DNA of 34,370 nucleotides. Origin: an uncultured Lachnospiraceae bacterium (GTDB lineage Bacteria; Bacillota; Clostridia; Lachnospirales; Lachnospiraceae). Each line of letters starts with the position of its first letter. Position 1 is the first letter of the stretch. This document shows positions 7,573 to 16,927 of this stretch, piece after piece. The notes below the pieces were generated by a model. It worked only from the letters and a program-made list of their open reading frames with translations. It had not been told where the DNA came from and did no database searches. Made by a program: the position numbers and the translations under genes. The stretch lies in assembly GCA_946537305.1 (NCBI GenBank), contig CAMNFR010000024.1:1-34370 (forward strand), in the 5' to 3' direction.

Positions 7573-9168
7573 ATGAATCTGCTATCCTTCCCCTTTTTCA
7601 TCTTTCTGCTGATACTGACCATACTCTACTTCCTGGTGCCGAAGCGCTTCCAGTGGTGGGTACTGCTGGCCGGAAGCCTTTACTTCTATGGGTGCTCCGG
7701 TCCCCGCAACCTGATCTTTATTGGCATCACCGCTCTCTCCACCTATCTGGCGGCCCGCCGCATTGAATCTCTGCAGCTGGCACAGAAGGCGGAACTGGCC
7801 GCCCGGAAAAAAGAGCTGGACCGCGCAGGAAAAGCCGCCCTGAAGGAGCGCTACGCCCGGCGCACCCGGCGTCTGCTGATCCTCACGTTGGTATTGAATT
7901 TCGGCCTGCTGAGCTATTTCAAGTATCTGCATTTTGTAGTAGCCCAGATCAACCATCTGATCACCACGTTCGGCGGAGCTGCCATTCAGGATACCTGGCA
8001 GCTCATCGTGCCCATGGGTATCTCCTTTTACACCTTCCAGACGATGGGTTATCTGGTAGATGTATACTGGAAGAAAGTCCCAGCGGAAAAGCATTTCGGA
8101 AAGATGCTTTTGTTCGTGTGCTTCTTCCCGCAGGTGACACAGGGTCCCATCAGTGACTGGAGCGAACTGACCGGGGAGCTCTTCACCGAGCACGATTTTA
8201 CCTATCATAATTTTTCCTGGGGCCTGCAGCGCATGTTCTGGGGATATTTCAAAAAGATGGCCCTGGCGAACGCGCTGGGAGTCTTTGTGCGCCACCTGTT
8301 CGCGCATTATTCCGAATATACCGGCATCGCGGCCCTCATTGGTGCCTTTTTATACAGTATCCAGATCTACGCGGATTTTTCCGGCTACATGGATATTGTC
8401 TGCGGCTTCTGTGAGGTACTCGGCATTCGCCTGACCGAGAACTTTGAGCGGCCCTATTTCTCCAAGTCCATTGCGGAATACTGGCGCAGATGGCACAGCA
8501 GTCTGGGCCGTTGGTTCAAGACATATATTTATTATCCCATTGCGATGGCCAAGTGGAACCAGAAGCTGGGACGGTATATGCGCGACCATTTTGGAAAAGC
8601 CTTCGGGCGCGCCCTGCCCGCCTCTGTAGCCCTGGTGGCCGTATGGCTCACCACCGGCCTGTGGCACGGCGCCTCCTGGGGATACATTGCCTGGGGTGGC
8701 GTGAACGGTCTGTTCATCATCTTCTCGCTGTGGATGGAGCCCATCTATGAAGGTTGGAAACAGAAACTGCACATCAACGAATCCGCCTTCTGGTGGCGCC
8801 TGTTCCAGGTGGTGCGCACCTTCGTGCTGGTCACCCTGATCAAGGTCCTGCCGGAAGTAGGCGGACTAAGGAAAGGCCTGGGCCTGTGGAAACAGATTTT
8901 CACCAACCACACCATTCCTACCAACATGCACATGCTGGTTCCGCTGTACAACCGCAGCTATATTGACACAGTGGTCATCATTCTGGCCACCGTACTGCTG
9001 CTGTGCTGCAGCCTGATCCAGCGCCGCCAGCCCGCCCGCGCGTGGATGCAAAAGCACATTCCCTACCCGCTGCGGCTGGTATTCTTTGCGATGCTGATCA
9101 TACTGGCCGTCTATATCGGCGGTGCCTACACCGGACTGACAGGAGGGTTTATGTATGCAGAATTTTAA
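7573..9168 (+). CDS. MBOAT family acyltransferase, AlgI/DltB-like
   Basis: A 531-residue multi-spanning membrane O-acyltransferase. The two conserved histidines are present: H308 in YWRRWHSSLGRWFK and the catalytic H365 in GLWHGASW. The block NFERPYFSKSIAEYWRRWH and the GLWHGASW motif look more like AlgI (alginate O-acetylation family) than classical DltB. A basic, helical cytoplasmic loop rich in Lys, Arg and Ala spans about 62-100. The N-terminus starts directly with a membrane segment. Its likely job is to take the aminoacyl or acyl group from the carrier protein and pass it across the membrane. The ATG has GAGG upstream, one base after the carrier stop, and its 3' end overlaps the next gene by 14 bases. 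Confidence 0.9.
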   Translation: MNLLSFPFFIFLLILTILYFLVPKRFQWWVLLAGSLYFYGCSGPRNLIFIGITALSTYLAARRIESLQLAQKAELAARKKELDRAGKAALKERYARRTRRLLILTLVLNFGLLSYFKYLHFVVAQINHLITTFGGAAIQDTWQLIVPMGISFYTFQTMGYLVDVYWKKVPAEKHFGKMLLFVCFFPQVTQGPISDWSELTGELFTEHDFTYHNFSWGLQRMFWGYFKKMALANALGVFVRHLFAHYSEYTGIAALIGAFLYSIQIYADFSGYMDIVCGFCEVLGIRLTENFERPYFSKSIAEYWRRWHSSLGRWFKTYIYYPIAMAKWNQKLGRYMRDHFGKAFGRALPASVALVAVWLTTGLWHGASWGYIAWGGVNGLFIIFSLWMEPIYEGWKQKLHINESAFWWRLFQVVRTFVLVTLIKVLPEVGGLRKGLGLWKQIFTNHTIPTNMHMLVPLYNRSYIDTVVIILATVLLLCCSLIQRRQPARAWMQKHIPYPLRLVFFAMLIILAVYIGGAYTGLTGGFMYAEF

Positions 9169-10186
9169 ACAGACCCTTCGCACGGTAATTTGCTTCCTTA
9201 TTGTTTTCAGCCTGCTGAACGCCGCCATCATGGAGATCTACTTTAACTCCGAACGGCGTGACTATCAGGACAAGAACGACCGCGCCGCCCTGGCGGGCAC
9301 GCTGGACACACTGGTCGTAGGCGCATCCTACGCCAAGCGCGGCATCGTTCCCGCTGAGATCGACAAGGTATTGGGCACCAGCACCTATAACCTGGCTCAT
9401 GCCGATATGACCATGCAGGCGCGTTACGAAATGCTGAAGATAGAGATCGCCCGGAATCCGGTAAAGCTTGCCTTTGTGGAAGTCTCCATGGACAGCCTGA
9501 ACCTGAAACCCTATGACACCACCCGGGAGGGCGACCTGTACACGCTCGCCCGGCTGGAAAGCCCCATTGAGCGCCAGAAATATGCTTTTACGGCCTTCGC
9601 GCCTATCAATTACGGCTGGCTCTATTATCAGCTTATCAGCCGCGGCTTCACGGATCTGAAATACTGGACCCAGGGAGATTATATCTCCGATAGTGTTTCT
9701 CATAATCGCGGCTATGCGCCCTTTAACGAAAAAAAACACTATAAAGCCAAGCTTTCTCCTCAGCACGAGTATCACACGCAGATCCGGGAACAGTACCGTT
9801 ATGCCAAGAACGTAAAATACCTGAACAAGATCATTGAGCTGTGCAGCAAGAACGACATCGAGCTCATCCTGATTGAGGTTCCGATGTCCGAAGTTTCCAT
9901 CGCCCGGTATGCTAATCTGCAGGAAGTACATGACTATTTCGCGCAGGTTGCCTCCGAAAACAGCATCGGTTTTCTGGACTTCAATCTTTGGAAAGAAAAG
10001 ACCGCTCATCTTTCGGATCTTAAGTACCACGACGCCACCCACATGGGCGATGAACTGGCTCCCATTTTTACCGAGCAGTTCGCAAATATTGTGCAAAAAT
10101 ATTTAGCCGGGGAAGATGTCTCCGACCTCTTCTACCCCGATTATGACACCCTTTGCAGCGATCGCGGTTATGCCCCGCAGCAATAA
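9155..10186 (+). CDS. membrane-anchored SGNH-like protein, DltD/AlgJ-like partner of the MBOAT
   Basis: A 343-residue protein with one N-terminal membrane anchor (about 9-30) and an extracytoplasmic domain. The domain shows an SGNH-hydrolase pattern: LVVGASYAKRG with Ser58 as likely nucleophile, and DATH with Asp293 and His296 as the C-terminal catalytic pair. In dlt and alg systems such proteins work with the MBOAT to transfer the group to the polymer outside. Overall sequence is not a standard DltD. The start at 9155 is chosen because AGGAGG at 9141-9146 is 8 bases upstream, and it overlaps the MBOAT gene by 14 bases, implying translational coupling. It is the last gene before a strong terminator. 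Confidence 0.75.
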   Translation: MQNFKQTLRTVICFLIVFSLLNAAIMEIYFNSERRDYQDKNDRAALAGTLDTLVVGASYAKRGIVPAEIDKVLGTSTYNLAHADMTMQARYEMLKIEIARNPVKLAFVEVSMDSLNLKPYDTTREGDLYTLARLESPIERQKYAFTAFAPINYGWLYYQLISRGFTDLKYWTQGDYISDSVSHNRGYAPFNEKKHYKAKLSPQHEYHTQIREQYRYAKNVKYLNKIIELCSKNDIELILIEVPMSEVSIARYANLQEVHDYFAQVASENSIGFLDFNLWKEKTAHLSDLKYHDATHMGDELAPIFTEQFANIVQKYLAGEDVSDLFYPDYDTLCSDRGYAPQQ

Positions 10187-10200
10187 TAAACAGGGGACAG

Positions 10201-10247
10201 AACAGCAACAAAAAAAGGAGCCTGCCGGCTCCTTTTTTGTTGCTGTT
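10201..10247. terminator. bidirectional terminator between the dlt-like operon and the AraC gene
   Basis: A long inverted repeat: AACAGCAACA with an A7 tract and GGAGCC, a TGCC loop, then GGCTCC, a T6 tract and TGTTGCTGTT. The A and T tracts on both arms make it work in both directions. It touches the stop codon of the convergent regulator gene. Confidence 0.9.
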
Positions 10248-11014
10248 TACCAGGTTCTCTTGAAATTCTTTTTCCGGTACTGTCCGGGCGTCATCCCGGT
10301 ATACTTGCGGAAGGTCTTCGAGAAATGGCTCTGTGAACAGAAGCCCAGATACTGTCCGATCTCCAGCAGGCTGTACTCCGAGTACTGGATCATGCTCTGT
10401 GCTTCGCGCACGCGGCTCTTCTGAATGAATTCGCTGACAGTTTCTCCTGTTTCCTTCTTGAACAGGGCGCTGAAGTACGTCTCCGAAAGACCTGCATTGT
10501 CTGCGATCTGTTTCAGAGAGATATCATAGTGCAGATGCCTCAGGATATAATCGATGGACAGTTTCACCTTCTCACTCATCAGGACGTCTGACTTATTCTC
10601 GTTTACGCGTGTGGTGAAATCCAGCACCGCTGTGCGGTAGATTTCCCACAGACGTACGGAATCCTCGCAGTCATCCGCTTCCATGATGTAATTGTTGCTG
10701 AGCATGAAGGCTTCTTCCTCGCCCAGGCCGCCGTCCAACGCGGCGCGGGCGGCTAATGCCACTCCGACAATCACCGTGTAACGCTGCCGGCGCACCGGAT
10801 CCGCGGACATTTTTTCTACCCGCTGGTGCCCCTCACTTTCCAGATACTTGGTCACACGTTTCAGATCGCCTTCCATGATCATGCCCTTTAACATCTTTTC
10901 CTGGGCATACTTTCCGGTGGAGCGGATCTCATCTCTGGTCTGTGTGATCTCCCGATGTACTCTTTTGGCTTTGACTTCCGTTTCTTTTACTTCCGGCGTG
11001 GGATTCTGCTGCAT
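10247..11014 (-). CDS. AraC family transcriptional regulator
   Basis: A 255-residue regulator. The C-terminal ~105 residues carry two helix-turn-helix units of the AraC/XylS type: DISLKQIADNAGLSETYFSALFKKETG, then SLLEIGQYLGFCSQSHFSKTFRKYTGMTPGQYR. The N-terminal ~145 residues are not a recognisable cupin. They contain an RYTVIVGVALAARAALDGGLGEEEA stretch I associate with a domain common in clostridial AraC-type proteins. The ligand is unknown. The ATG has GGAGGG upstream. It converges on the dlt-like operon across a shared terminator, so regulation of that operon is possible but not shown. I could not find a convincing promoter upstream. Confidence 0.85.
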   Translation of the reverse strand: MQQNPTPEVKETEVKAKRVHREITQTRDEIRSTGKYAQEKMLKGMIMEGDLKRVTKYLESEGHQRVEKMSADPVRRQRYTVIVGVALAARAALDGGLGEEEAFMLSNNYIMEADDCEDSVRLWEIYRTAVLDFTTRVNENKSDVLMSEKVKLSIDYILRHLHYDISLKQIADNAGLSETYFSALFKKETGETVSEFIQKSRVREAQSMIQYSEYSLLEIGQYLGFCSQSHFSKTFRKYTGMTPGQYRKKNFKRTW

Positions 11015-11221
11015 TTCTTTAGCCCTCCACTCTTTCTTGGCGCTTCGGAATCAACTTATACGTTGTCTATTTTACCACAAAAGCATAACATTATCTAGTC
11101 CAAATGTTAAATTATCTTATCAATTTTGAAACTTTTTTATGACGTACTATGCAGGCAGTCTGATTTTTTATACCATATTTCCTATGCTCATAGAATCCAT
11201 CTATTCAACCGTGCCTTCTGT

Positions 11222-11728
11222 CTAAATAACCGATGTGATGAGCCAGGGAATAAAATAGGAAACTACGCACATGATCACCGTGGCGATCAGCAGCCCCAGG
11301 TAAACGGCCGGCAATGCCTTGCGGAAACGAATGTCTAAGAGCGCCGCGATCAGCGATCCTGTCCAGGCTCCGGTCCCTGGCAGAGGAATCCCCACGAACA
11401 GCGCCAGCCCCAAGAATTCGACCCGGCGGATCTGCTCGCTCTTGCCCAGCGAACGTTCCTCCAGCCGTTCCACCAGCGGGCGGAACAACCGGGTCTTCTT
11501 CAGCCATGTAAAAATAGGAGTAATAAAAAGCAGAATAAACGGTACCGGGATCGCATTCCCCAGCAGGCAGAAAAGTACGCCCCGCCAGAGCGGCAGATGC
11601 AGCAGCGAGGAGCAGATAATGCCGCCCCTCAGCTCCACGATGGGGATCATGGACACCACAAAAACGATCAGTTCTTCCGGCAGCCCCGCCATCGTATTCA
11701 TAAACCAATGTATAATTGTCTCTGCCAT
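11222..11728 (-). CDS. COG2426 small multidrug export-family membrane protein
   Basis: A 168-residue integral membrane protein of COG2426 (PF06695, named small multi-drug export protein; the transport role is weakly founded). Several hydrophobic helices flank the conserved SMIPIVELRGG block (about 26-36) and a second GIPLPGTGAWTGSLIA block. The paired, similar motifs fit a re-entrant loop architecture. AGAGGAA precedes the ATG. It lies 8 bases after the M24 peptidase gene and is the last gene of the long minus-strand block. No clear terminator hairpin follows. Confidence 0.85.
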   Translation of the reverse strand: MAETIIHWFMNTMAGLPEELIVFVVSMIPIVELRGGIICSSLLHLPLWRGVLFCLLGNAIPVPFILLFITPIFTWLKKTRLFRPLVERLEERSLGKSEQIRRVEFLGLALFVGIPLPGTGAWTGSLIAALLDIRFRKALPAVYLGLLIATVIMCVVSYFIPWLITSVI

Positions 11729-11736
11729 ATTCCTCT

Positions 11737-12981
11737 CTACCTGCTTCCCATAAAGGCTTCAATATCTTCCACAGAACGGGGCGTGACCGCCGAAAGGTTT
11801 TCACATCCGTTCTCCGTGATCAGGCAATTGTCCTCCAGACGGAATCCGATGCCCCACTCTTCGTGATAGATACCCACATCCACACAGAACACATAGCCGG
11901 GCTTCACAGGCTGGCTGTAGTCGCACACGTCGTGCACATCAAAGCCCACCTGATGTGCGCCGCCATGCCACATCAGCTTGCCCACCGGTTCGCCTGCCTT
12001 CAGTGCGCCGATCTCCCGCAGCAGATTTCCGCAGTATTCATGCACCATCTGGTCCACCTCCCGCGTGGTATAGCCTGGCCGCAGGATCTCAAACATATGG
12101 TTGGAAGTCTGATAGGCGCACTCATACAGGGCCTTCTGACGATCGCTGAAGCGGCCGTTCACCGGCCATCCTCGGGACACATCCGTGCACATAAAATCCC
12201 AGATAGCACCTACATCATTCAGCACCATATCGCCGTCCTGCGCCTGCCCGCGGTATGCATAGTAGTGAATGCAGAAATTGTTCTGCCCTGCGGAAATGAT
12301 GGAAGGAAACGCCGGGGAAAGCACCCCGTGCTGGGCCAGCGCATGATCCCACTCTGCCTTGTACTGATATTCATACAAACCCGGGCGGGAAGCCTTCATC
12401 ATGGCCAGAATGCCGTCCCGGGTGATCGTCTCCGCTTTCTTCATGGCCTCGATCTCACAGGGCTTCTTGACAGAGCGCATGCGGCAGATCTGCGGATGCA
12501 GGTTGATCTGAGACAGATACGGGAAGTACTCCTTTGCCTTGTTGGAAAGCTTCATGGCATCGCGCCAGGGCTCTGCGGCGTCCAGCTGGTCAAAATCCAG
12601 GCAAAGATACCCGTAATCCCCGGAATACGCCATGCGGCGGAACTCATCCGCGAACTTCTCCACATTTCGGAAATCCTTGATGCCTGAGAGTTCCTCCGCC
12701 TGCGCGGGCTTCAGCCGTTCTCCCGTCCATCTTTCCGCGTGCTGGTCCGGCGGCAGCAGATAAAGGCATTCTTCCACGGACTCTTCAGCTACTTTCGCCA
12801 GAAAAACCGTCCGCTCCTGGGTGATGCCGGTAAAATACACAAAGCTGCGATCCGCAAAGAAGGGATACATCTCATCTGCTGTTTTCCGTGGCGCATGCCC
12901 GGAAAACAGCACGACCAGCGATCCGGCGGGAAGGGTGCGATAAAGCGCCTGACGATTCTCAACAAAAAACTTCTGTTCCAT
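11737..12981 (-). CDS. M24B family aminopeptidase P-like (Xaa-Pro aminopeptidase)
   Basis: A 414-residue cytosolic metallopeptidase expected to remove an N-terminal residue preceding proline. The N-terminal creatinase-like domain (about 1-165) is followed by the pita-bread domain. Metal ligands by position: Asp256 (NDVGA), Asp267 (CTDVSR), His343 (GAHQVGFDVHD), residue 368 and Glu383 (RLEDN). Position 368 is Asp (CVDVGIY) where the family normally has Glu in an EPG.Y motif. The DNA reads GAT clearly. The ATG has GAGAGG about 9 bases upstream. It follows the radical SAM gene by 6 bases. Confidence 0.88.
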   Translation of the reverse strand: MEQKFFVENRQALYRTLPAGSLVVLFSGHAPRKTADEMYPFFADRSFVYFTGITQERTVFLAKVAEESVEECLYLLPPDQHAERWTGERLKPAQAEELSGIKDFRNVEKFADEFRRMAYSGDYGYLCLDFDQLDAAEPWRDAMKLSNKAKEYFPYLSQINLHPQICRMRSVKKPCEIEAMKKAETITRDGILAMMKASRPGLYEYQYKAEWDHALAQHGVLSPAFPSIISAGQNNFCIHYYAYRGQAQDGDMVLNDVGAIWDFMCTDVSRGWPVNGRFSDRQKALYECAYQTSNHMFEILRPGYTTREVDQMVHEYCGNLLREIGALKAGEPVGKLMWHGGAHQVGFDVHDVCDYSQPVKPGYVFCVDVGIYHEEWGIGFRLEDNCLITENGCENLSAVTPRSVEDIEAFMGSR

Positions 12982-12987
12982 GGAAGT

Positions 12988-14973
12988 TTACCTCTCTTTT
13001 TTCTTATGGGTATTGCGTATGGTCTTTTTCTTTTTCTGTTCCGGACGCCCGTGGGACATCCCGGCTGGCTTTGACGCCCCTGCAGATCGCGTGCTGCCGC
13101 CTCCGCGGTGCTCCGTGCTGCGGCGCTCTGTGCTGCGGTGCTCTGTGCTGCGGTGCTCGTCTCGTCCTCCGGGTCTCCCCGGCCGGGGCGGAATCAGGCA
13201 GTGCCTGTCATAGCCGATCAGATCTTCCCGGTGCGCCGCGGTCAGCGCTTCCTTTACCAGATCGTACAACGCCGGGTCCCGGTACTGGATCAGAGCCCGC
13301 TGCAGCGCCTTCTGGTGCGGATCCCGCACCACATCCACAGGCTGCATGTTCCGGGGATCAAGGCCTGTGTAGTACATACAGGTGGAAATCGTGGCCGGCG
13401 TCGGATAAAAATCCTGCACCTGCTCCGGCATATATCCCATGTCCCGCACGGCTTCCGCCAGTGCCACGGCATCCGAGAGCGTGCTACCCGGATGAGAGGA
13501 AATCAGATACGGGACCAGGTACTGCTTCATCCCCAGTTTTTCATTCATGCGGCGGTACTTCTGCGCAAAGGCCTTATAAACGCGGTTGGACGGCTTTCCC
13601 ATCAGCCGCAGCACCCGCTCGGAAACATGTTCCGGCGCCACCTTCAGCTGACCGCTCACATGATACTGGCACAGCTCCCGCAGGAACTCGTCGGAGGGAT
13701 CGGCCAGCACGTAGTCAAAACGGATCCCTGAGCGCACGAACACCTTTTTGACCCCCGGCAGGGCGCGCAGCGCGCGCAAAAGCGCCAGATAGTCAGAATG
13801 ATCGACCTTCAGATTCCGGCAAGGTTCCGGGAAAAGACACTGCTTGTTCGTGCAGGCCCCGATGCGGAGCTGCTTCTCGCAGGCGGGATGGCGCAGATCC
13901 GCCGTGGGGCCGCCCACATCGTGGATATATCCCTTAAAATCCGGATCCTTGATGATCTCCCGTGCTTCTTTTAAAATCGATTCATGGCTGCGGGTCTGTA
14001 TGATGCGCCCCTGGTGAAAGGTAAGCGCACAAAAGCTGCAGCCGCCGAAGCATCCTCGGTTGCTTGTAAGGGAAAACTTCACCTCTGAAAGTGCGGGGAT
14101 ACCACCCGCCGCATCGTAGGAGGGATGCGCTCTGCGGGTATAGGGCAGATCATAAACAGCGTCCATTTCAGCCTGCGTCAGCGGTTTGGCCGGCGGATTC
14201 TGGATCACGAACAGCTTCTTTCCGTAGGCCTCTGCCAGACGTTTCCCGGAAAAGGGATCTGTATTGGCATACTGTATTCCAAAGCTTTCCGCATAGGCAC
14301 GCCGGGATTCCTGCAGTTGCTGCCAGGTGGGCAGCTCTATGATCTCCCCGTCCTCCGGAAGACGCACCGCGCGATAGGCCGTCCCCGCGATCCAGGTAAT
14401 ATCCCGGACGGGGATCCCTGCCGCCAGCGCTTCCGCAATTTCCGGTATGGAATGCTCTCCCATGCCGTAGGAAATGATATCCGCCTGGGAATCCAGCAGC
14501 ACGGAGGGCCGCAGGCTGTCAGACCAGTAGTCATAGTGCGCCAGCCGCCGCAGGCTGGCCTCAATGCCTCCTGCAATGATCGGCACGTCGGGGTAGGCCC
14601 GGCGGATCCAGTTGCCGTACACGATGACTGCGCGGTCAGGCCGCAGTCCCATCTTCCCGCCCGGCGAATAGGCATCCGTTTTCCGGTGCTTCCGCGCCAC
14701 GGAATAATGGTTTACCATGGAATCCATGTTTCCGGCAGAGATCAGAAACCCCAGCCTGGGACGCCCGAATTCCCGGATGGCCTCCTCCTTACGCCAGTCC
14801 GGCTGGGCCAGAAAGCCTATGCGATAGCCCAGAGACTCCAGCAGCCGTGTCAGAATGGCCGGCCCAAAGGAAGGATGATCCACATATGCGTCACCACTGA
14901 CATAAACGAAATCCACGCTGTCCCAGCCGCGCGCTTCCATTTCGCCTCTGTTGATCGGAAGAAAATCCTGCAT
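12988..14973 (-). CDS. YgiQ family radical SAM protein
   Basis: A 661-residue protein of the YgiQ/UPF0313 radical SAM family, with no established reaction. The N-terminal YgiQ domain starts MQDFLPINRGEMEARGWDSVDFVYVSGDAYVDHP. The radical SAM [4Fe-4S] cysteines C308, C312 and C315 lie in NRGCFGGCSFC. The core ends near the DLIGYDRHCLIPPRP segment. After it comes a ~60-residue low-complexity basic tail with STEHR-type repeats encoded by a 15-base tandem repeat, then a lysine-rich end. AAGGAGG precedes the ATG. It starts 11 bases after tsaD and sits in the tRNA modification operon. This could hint at a link to RNA or translation, but that is only guilt by association. Confidence 0.9.
   Translation of the reverse strand: MQDFLPINRGEMEARGWDSVDFVYVSGDAYVDHPSFGPAILTRLLESLGYRIGFLAQPDWRKEEAIREFGRPRLGFLISAGNMDSMVNHYSVARKHRKTDAYSPGGKMGLRPDRAVIVYGNWIRRAYPDVPIIAGGIEASLRRLAHYDYWSDSLRPSVLLDSQADIISYGMGEHSIPEIAEALAAGIPVRDITWIAGTAYRAVRLPEDGEIIELPTWQQLQESRRAYAESFGIQYANTDPFSGKRLAEAYGKKLFVIQNPPAKPLTQAEMDAVYDLPYTRRAHPSYDAAGGIPALSEVKFSLTSNRGCFGGCSFCALTFHQGRIIQTRSHESILKEAREIIKDPDFKGYIHDVGGPTADLRHPACEKQLRIGACTNKQCLFPEPCRNLKVDHSDYLALLRALRALPGVKKVFVRSGIRFDYVLADPSDEFLRELCQYHVSGQLKVAPEHVSERVLRLMGKPSNRVYKAFAQKYRRMNEKLGMKQYLVPYLISSHPGSTLSDAVALAEAVRDMGYMPEQVQDFYPTPATISTCMYYTGLDPRNMQPVDVVRDPHQKALQRALIQYRDPALYDLVKEALTAAHREDLIGYDRHCLIPPRPGRPGGRDEHRSTEHRSTERRSTEHRGGGSTRSAGASKPAGMSHGRPEQKKKKTIRNTHKKKER
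13111..13155. repeat. 15-base tandem repeat in the YgiQ C-terminal tail
   Basis: Three copies of CTCYGTGCTGCGGYG in a row (13111-13125, 13126-13140, 13141-13155; the last two identical), with a partial degenerate copy on the left. The period of 15 keeps frame and encodes five-residue STEHR/STERR units on the minus strand. Confidence 0.85.
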
Positions 14974-14984
14974 GGTCCTCCTTC

Positions 14985-16010
14985 TTACCCCAGCGCCAGG
15001 TTGGGGATGGCATTCAGGTCCCAGCCGTCACGCTGTCCGCCAAGGTACCGATAGTACCCGGCTGCGGCGATCATGGCTGCATTATCCGTGCATAGAATGG
15101 GCGGCGGACAATAGAGTGTAACGCCTGATTTTCTGCAGGCATCATCCAGCGCCGCACGAAGTGCGCCGTTGCTGGCTACGCCTCCGGCCAGCACCAGTCT
15201 TTTTTCGCCCAGATCCTTGACCGCTGACATGGCGTGGGTCACCAGCACATCCGTCACCGCCTTCTGGAAGGATGCGGCCACATCTGCCTGCACCACGGTC
15301 TCCCCCTTCATCTCCGCCCGGTTAAGTTCATTGAGCACGGCCGATTTCATGCCACTGAAGCTGAAATCATACGCGGAGCCGTCCACCTTGCCGCGCGGAA
15401 ACTCATAGGCGTGGGGATTTCCTTCCCGGGCTGCCTTTTCGATTTTTGGCCCACCGGGGTATCCCAGCCCGATGGCCCGGGCCACCTTATCGAAGGCCTC
15501 GCCCGCAGCATCGTCCCGCGTGCGCCCCAGGATCTCGAACTGACCGTAATCCTTCATATAGGCCAGGTGTGTGTGCCCGCCGGAAACGATCAGGCACAGA
15601 AAAGGAGGCTCCAGCTCCGGATGGGCGATCAGGTTGGCGCACACATGCCCTTCGATGTGATTGACCCCCACCAGGGGCTTATCCGCGGCGAACGCGATGG
15701 CCTTTGCCTCCGCCACGCCGACCAGCAGCGCGCCCACCAGCCCCGGTCCGTAGGTCACGGCGATCGCATCGATCTGGTCCAGCGTGACATCTGCCTCCCG
15801 CAGGGCTTGGCGAAGTACGGTGTCTATATTTTCAATATGCTTTCGGGATGCCAGCTCCGGCACCACGCCCCCGTACAGGGTATGCAGCGCGATCTGGGAG
15901 GAGATCACATTGCTCAGCACCTCCCGGCCGCCCCGCACCACGGATGCGGCGGTCTCATCGCAGGAACTTTCGATCCCCAGCACCAGCAGATCTTTCTTTT
16001 CTTCTATCAT
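14985..16010 (-). CDS. tsaD: tRNA N6-adenosine threonylcarbamoyltransferase TsaD
   Basis: A 341-residue Kae1/TsaD protein that transfers the threonylcarbamoyl group to A37 of ANN-decoding tRNAs, working with TsaB and TsaE. Seen: the ASKHA N-terminus [16 protein letters not shown], the metal-binding histidines H118 and H122 in VNHIEGH, and the ISGGHTHL-like [11 protein letters not shown] segment. Length is standard. Its ATG overlaps the rnz stop codon in an ATGA, so it is translationally coupled to rnz. AGGAAG lies just upstream. Confidence 0.97.
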   Translation of the reverse strand: MIEEKKDLLVLGIESSCDETAASVVRGGREVLSNVISSQIALHTLYGGVVPELASRKHIENIDTVLRQALREADVTLDQIDAIAVTYGPGLVGALLVGVAEAKAIAFAADKPLVGVNHIEGHVCANLIAHPELEPPFLCLIVSGGHTHLAYMKDYGQFEILGRTRDDAAGEAFDKVARAIGLGYPGGPKIEKAAREGNPHAYEFPRGKVDGSAYDFSFSGMKSAVLNELNRAEMKGETVVQADVAASFQKAVTDVLVTHAMSAVKDLGEKRLVLAGGVASNGALRAALDDACRKSGVTLYCPPPILCTDNAAMIAAAGYYRYLGGQRDGWDLNAIPNLALG

Positions 16011-16927
16011 GCTTCCTCATCCTCCGGGAACCGCAGTGTCTTCTTTTTGCCGTCCCGCCCCAGCTTTGTGCGGGGGAAAATGCGCCGCGCCTCCTCCAGA
16101 TAATCCTCCGGACGGTTCATGGACGGGCTGAAATGCGTCAGCCACATCTCCTTCGGCGCGGCCTCCCGGGCCAGCGACGCCGCTTCCCGAAAGGTCATAT
16201 GTTTGTGCTCCAGCGCCTTGCTTTGCTTATCCTCTTCCCCGTACATGCCCTCGCAGATGAAAAGATCCGCATCCGCCGCCGCGTGGGCGATGGCGGGCAC
16301 CGGCCGGGTATCCGTACAGTAGGTCACCTTCAGGCCCTTTCTGGCACTGCCCATGACCATATCCGGCGTGTAGGTATTTCCCTCCCACTCCACCGTCTTT
16401 CCCTTCTGCAGGGGATTCCACAGCTGTACCGGAAGGCCCAGCGCCTTTGCCTGCTCCACCTGGAACTTGCCCGCGCGCGGAATGGAGACGCTGTAGCCGT
16501 AGCAGACCACATTGTGATTTACGCGAAAGGCGTGGATCTGCATGCCCTTCACCGTAATGTCCTCTTCCCGCTCTGTAAGCTCGTGAAATTCCAGTGGAAA
16601 AGGAAGCTCCGGCGCGATGCTCTTTAAAGCATTCACGGTCCGCTGAAGCCCCTTGGGGCCGATGAACAGCAGCGGCTCCGCGCGCTCTGCGTTCCCCATA
16701 GAAAGCAGAAGGCCCGGCAGCCCGCTGATATGGTCTGCGTGATAATGGGTAAAGCAGATAACATCGATGGGTTTAAAGCTGATCCCCTGCTTCCGGGCCG
16801 TGATCTGCGTGCCTTCGCCGCAGTCGATCAGAAGCTGATGTCCTTCAAATCGGAGCATCAGGGCCGTCAGCCATCGATAGGGGAGGGGCATCATACCGCC
16901 GGTCCCCAGCAAACAAATATCAAGCAT
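16007..16927 (-). CDS. rnz: ribonuclease Z
   Basis: A 306-residue metallo-beta-lactamase-fold endonuclease (tRNase Z, short form) that cuts tRNA precursors after the discriminator base. The zinc motif HYHADH has H61, H63, D65 and H66. Later ligands lie in FRVNHN, in the CTDTRP stretch and in LTHFSP. The N-terminus [18 protein letters not shown] is typical. The start overlaps rimI by 8 bases and has AGGAGGGAAAG upstream. Its position between rimI and tsaD puts tRNA 3' processing and t6A modification in one transcript. Confidence 0.95.
   Translation of the reverse strand: MLDICLLGTGGMMPLPYRWLTALMLRFEGHQLLIDCGEGTQITARKQGISFKPIDVICFTHYHADHISGLPGLLLSMGNAERAEPLLFIGPKGLQRTVNALKSIAPELPFPLEFHELTEREEDITVKGMQIHAFRVNHNVVCYGYSVSIPRAGKFQVEQAKALGLPVQLWNPLQKGKTVEWEGNTYTPDMVMGSARKGLKVTYCTDTRPVPAIAHAAADADLFICEGMYGEEDKQSKALEHKHMTFREAASLAREAAPKEMWLTHFSPSMNRPEDYLEEARRIFPRTKLGRDGKKKTLRFPEDEEA

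Noticed and set aside
11035-11150. Promoter for the AraC gene
   Set aside because: Several AT-rich -10-like words (TAAAAT, GATAAT, TATAAG) exist, but none pairs with a credible -35 at 16-18 bases.
13111-13155. 15-base tandem repeats considered as a CRISPR-like array
   Set aside because: There are no spacers. The units are contiguous, in frame and coding in the ygiQ-like gene.
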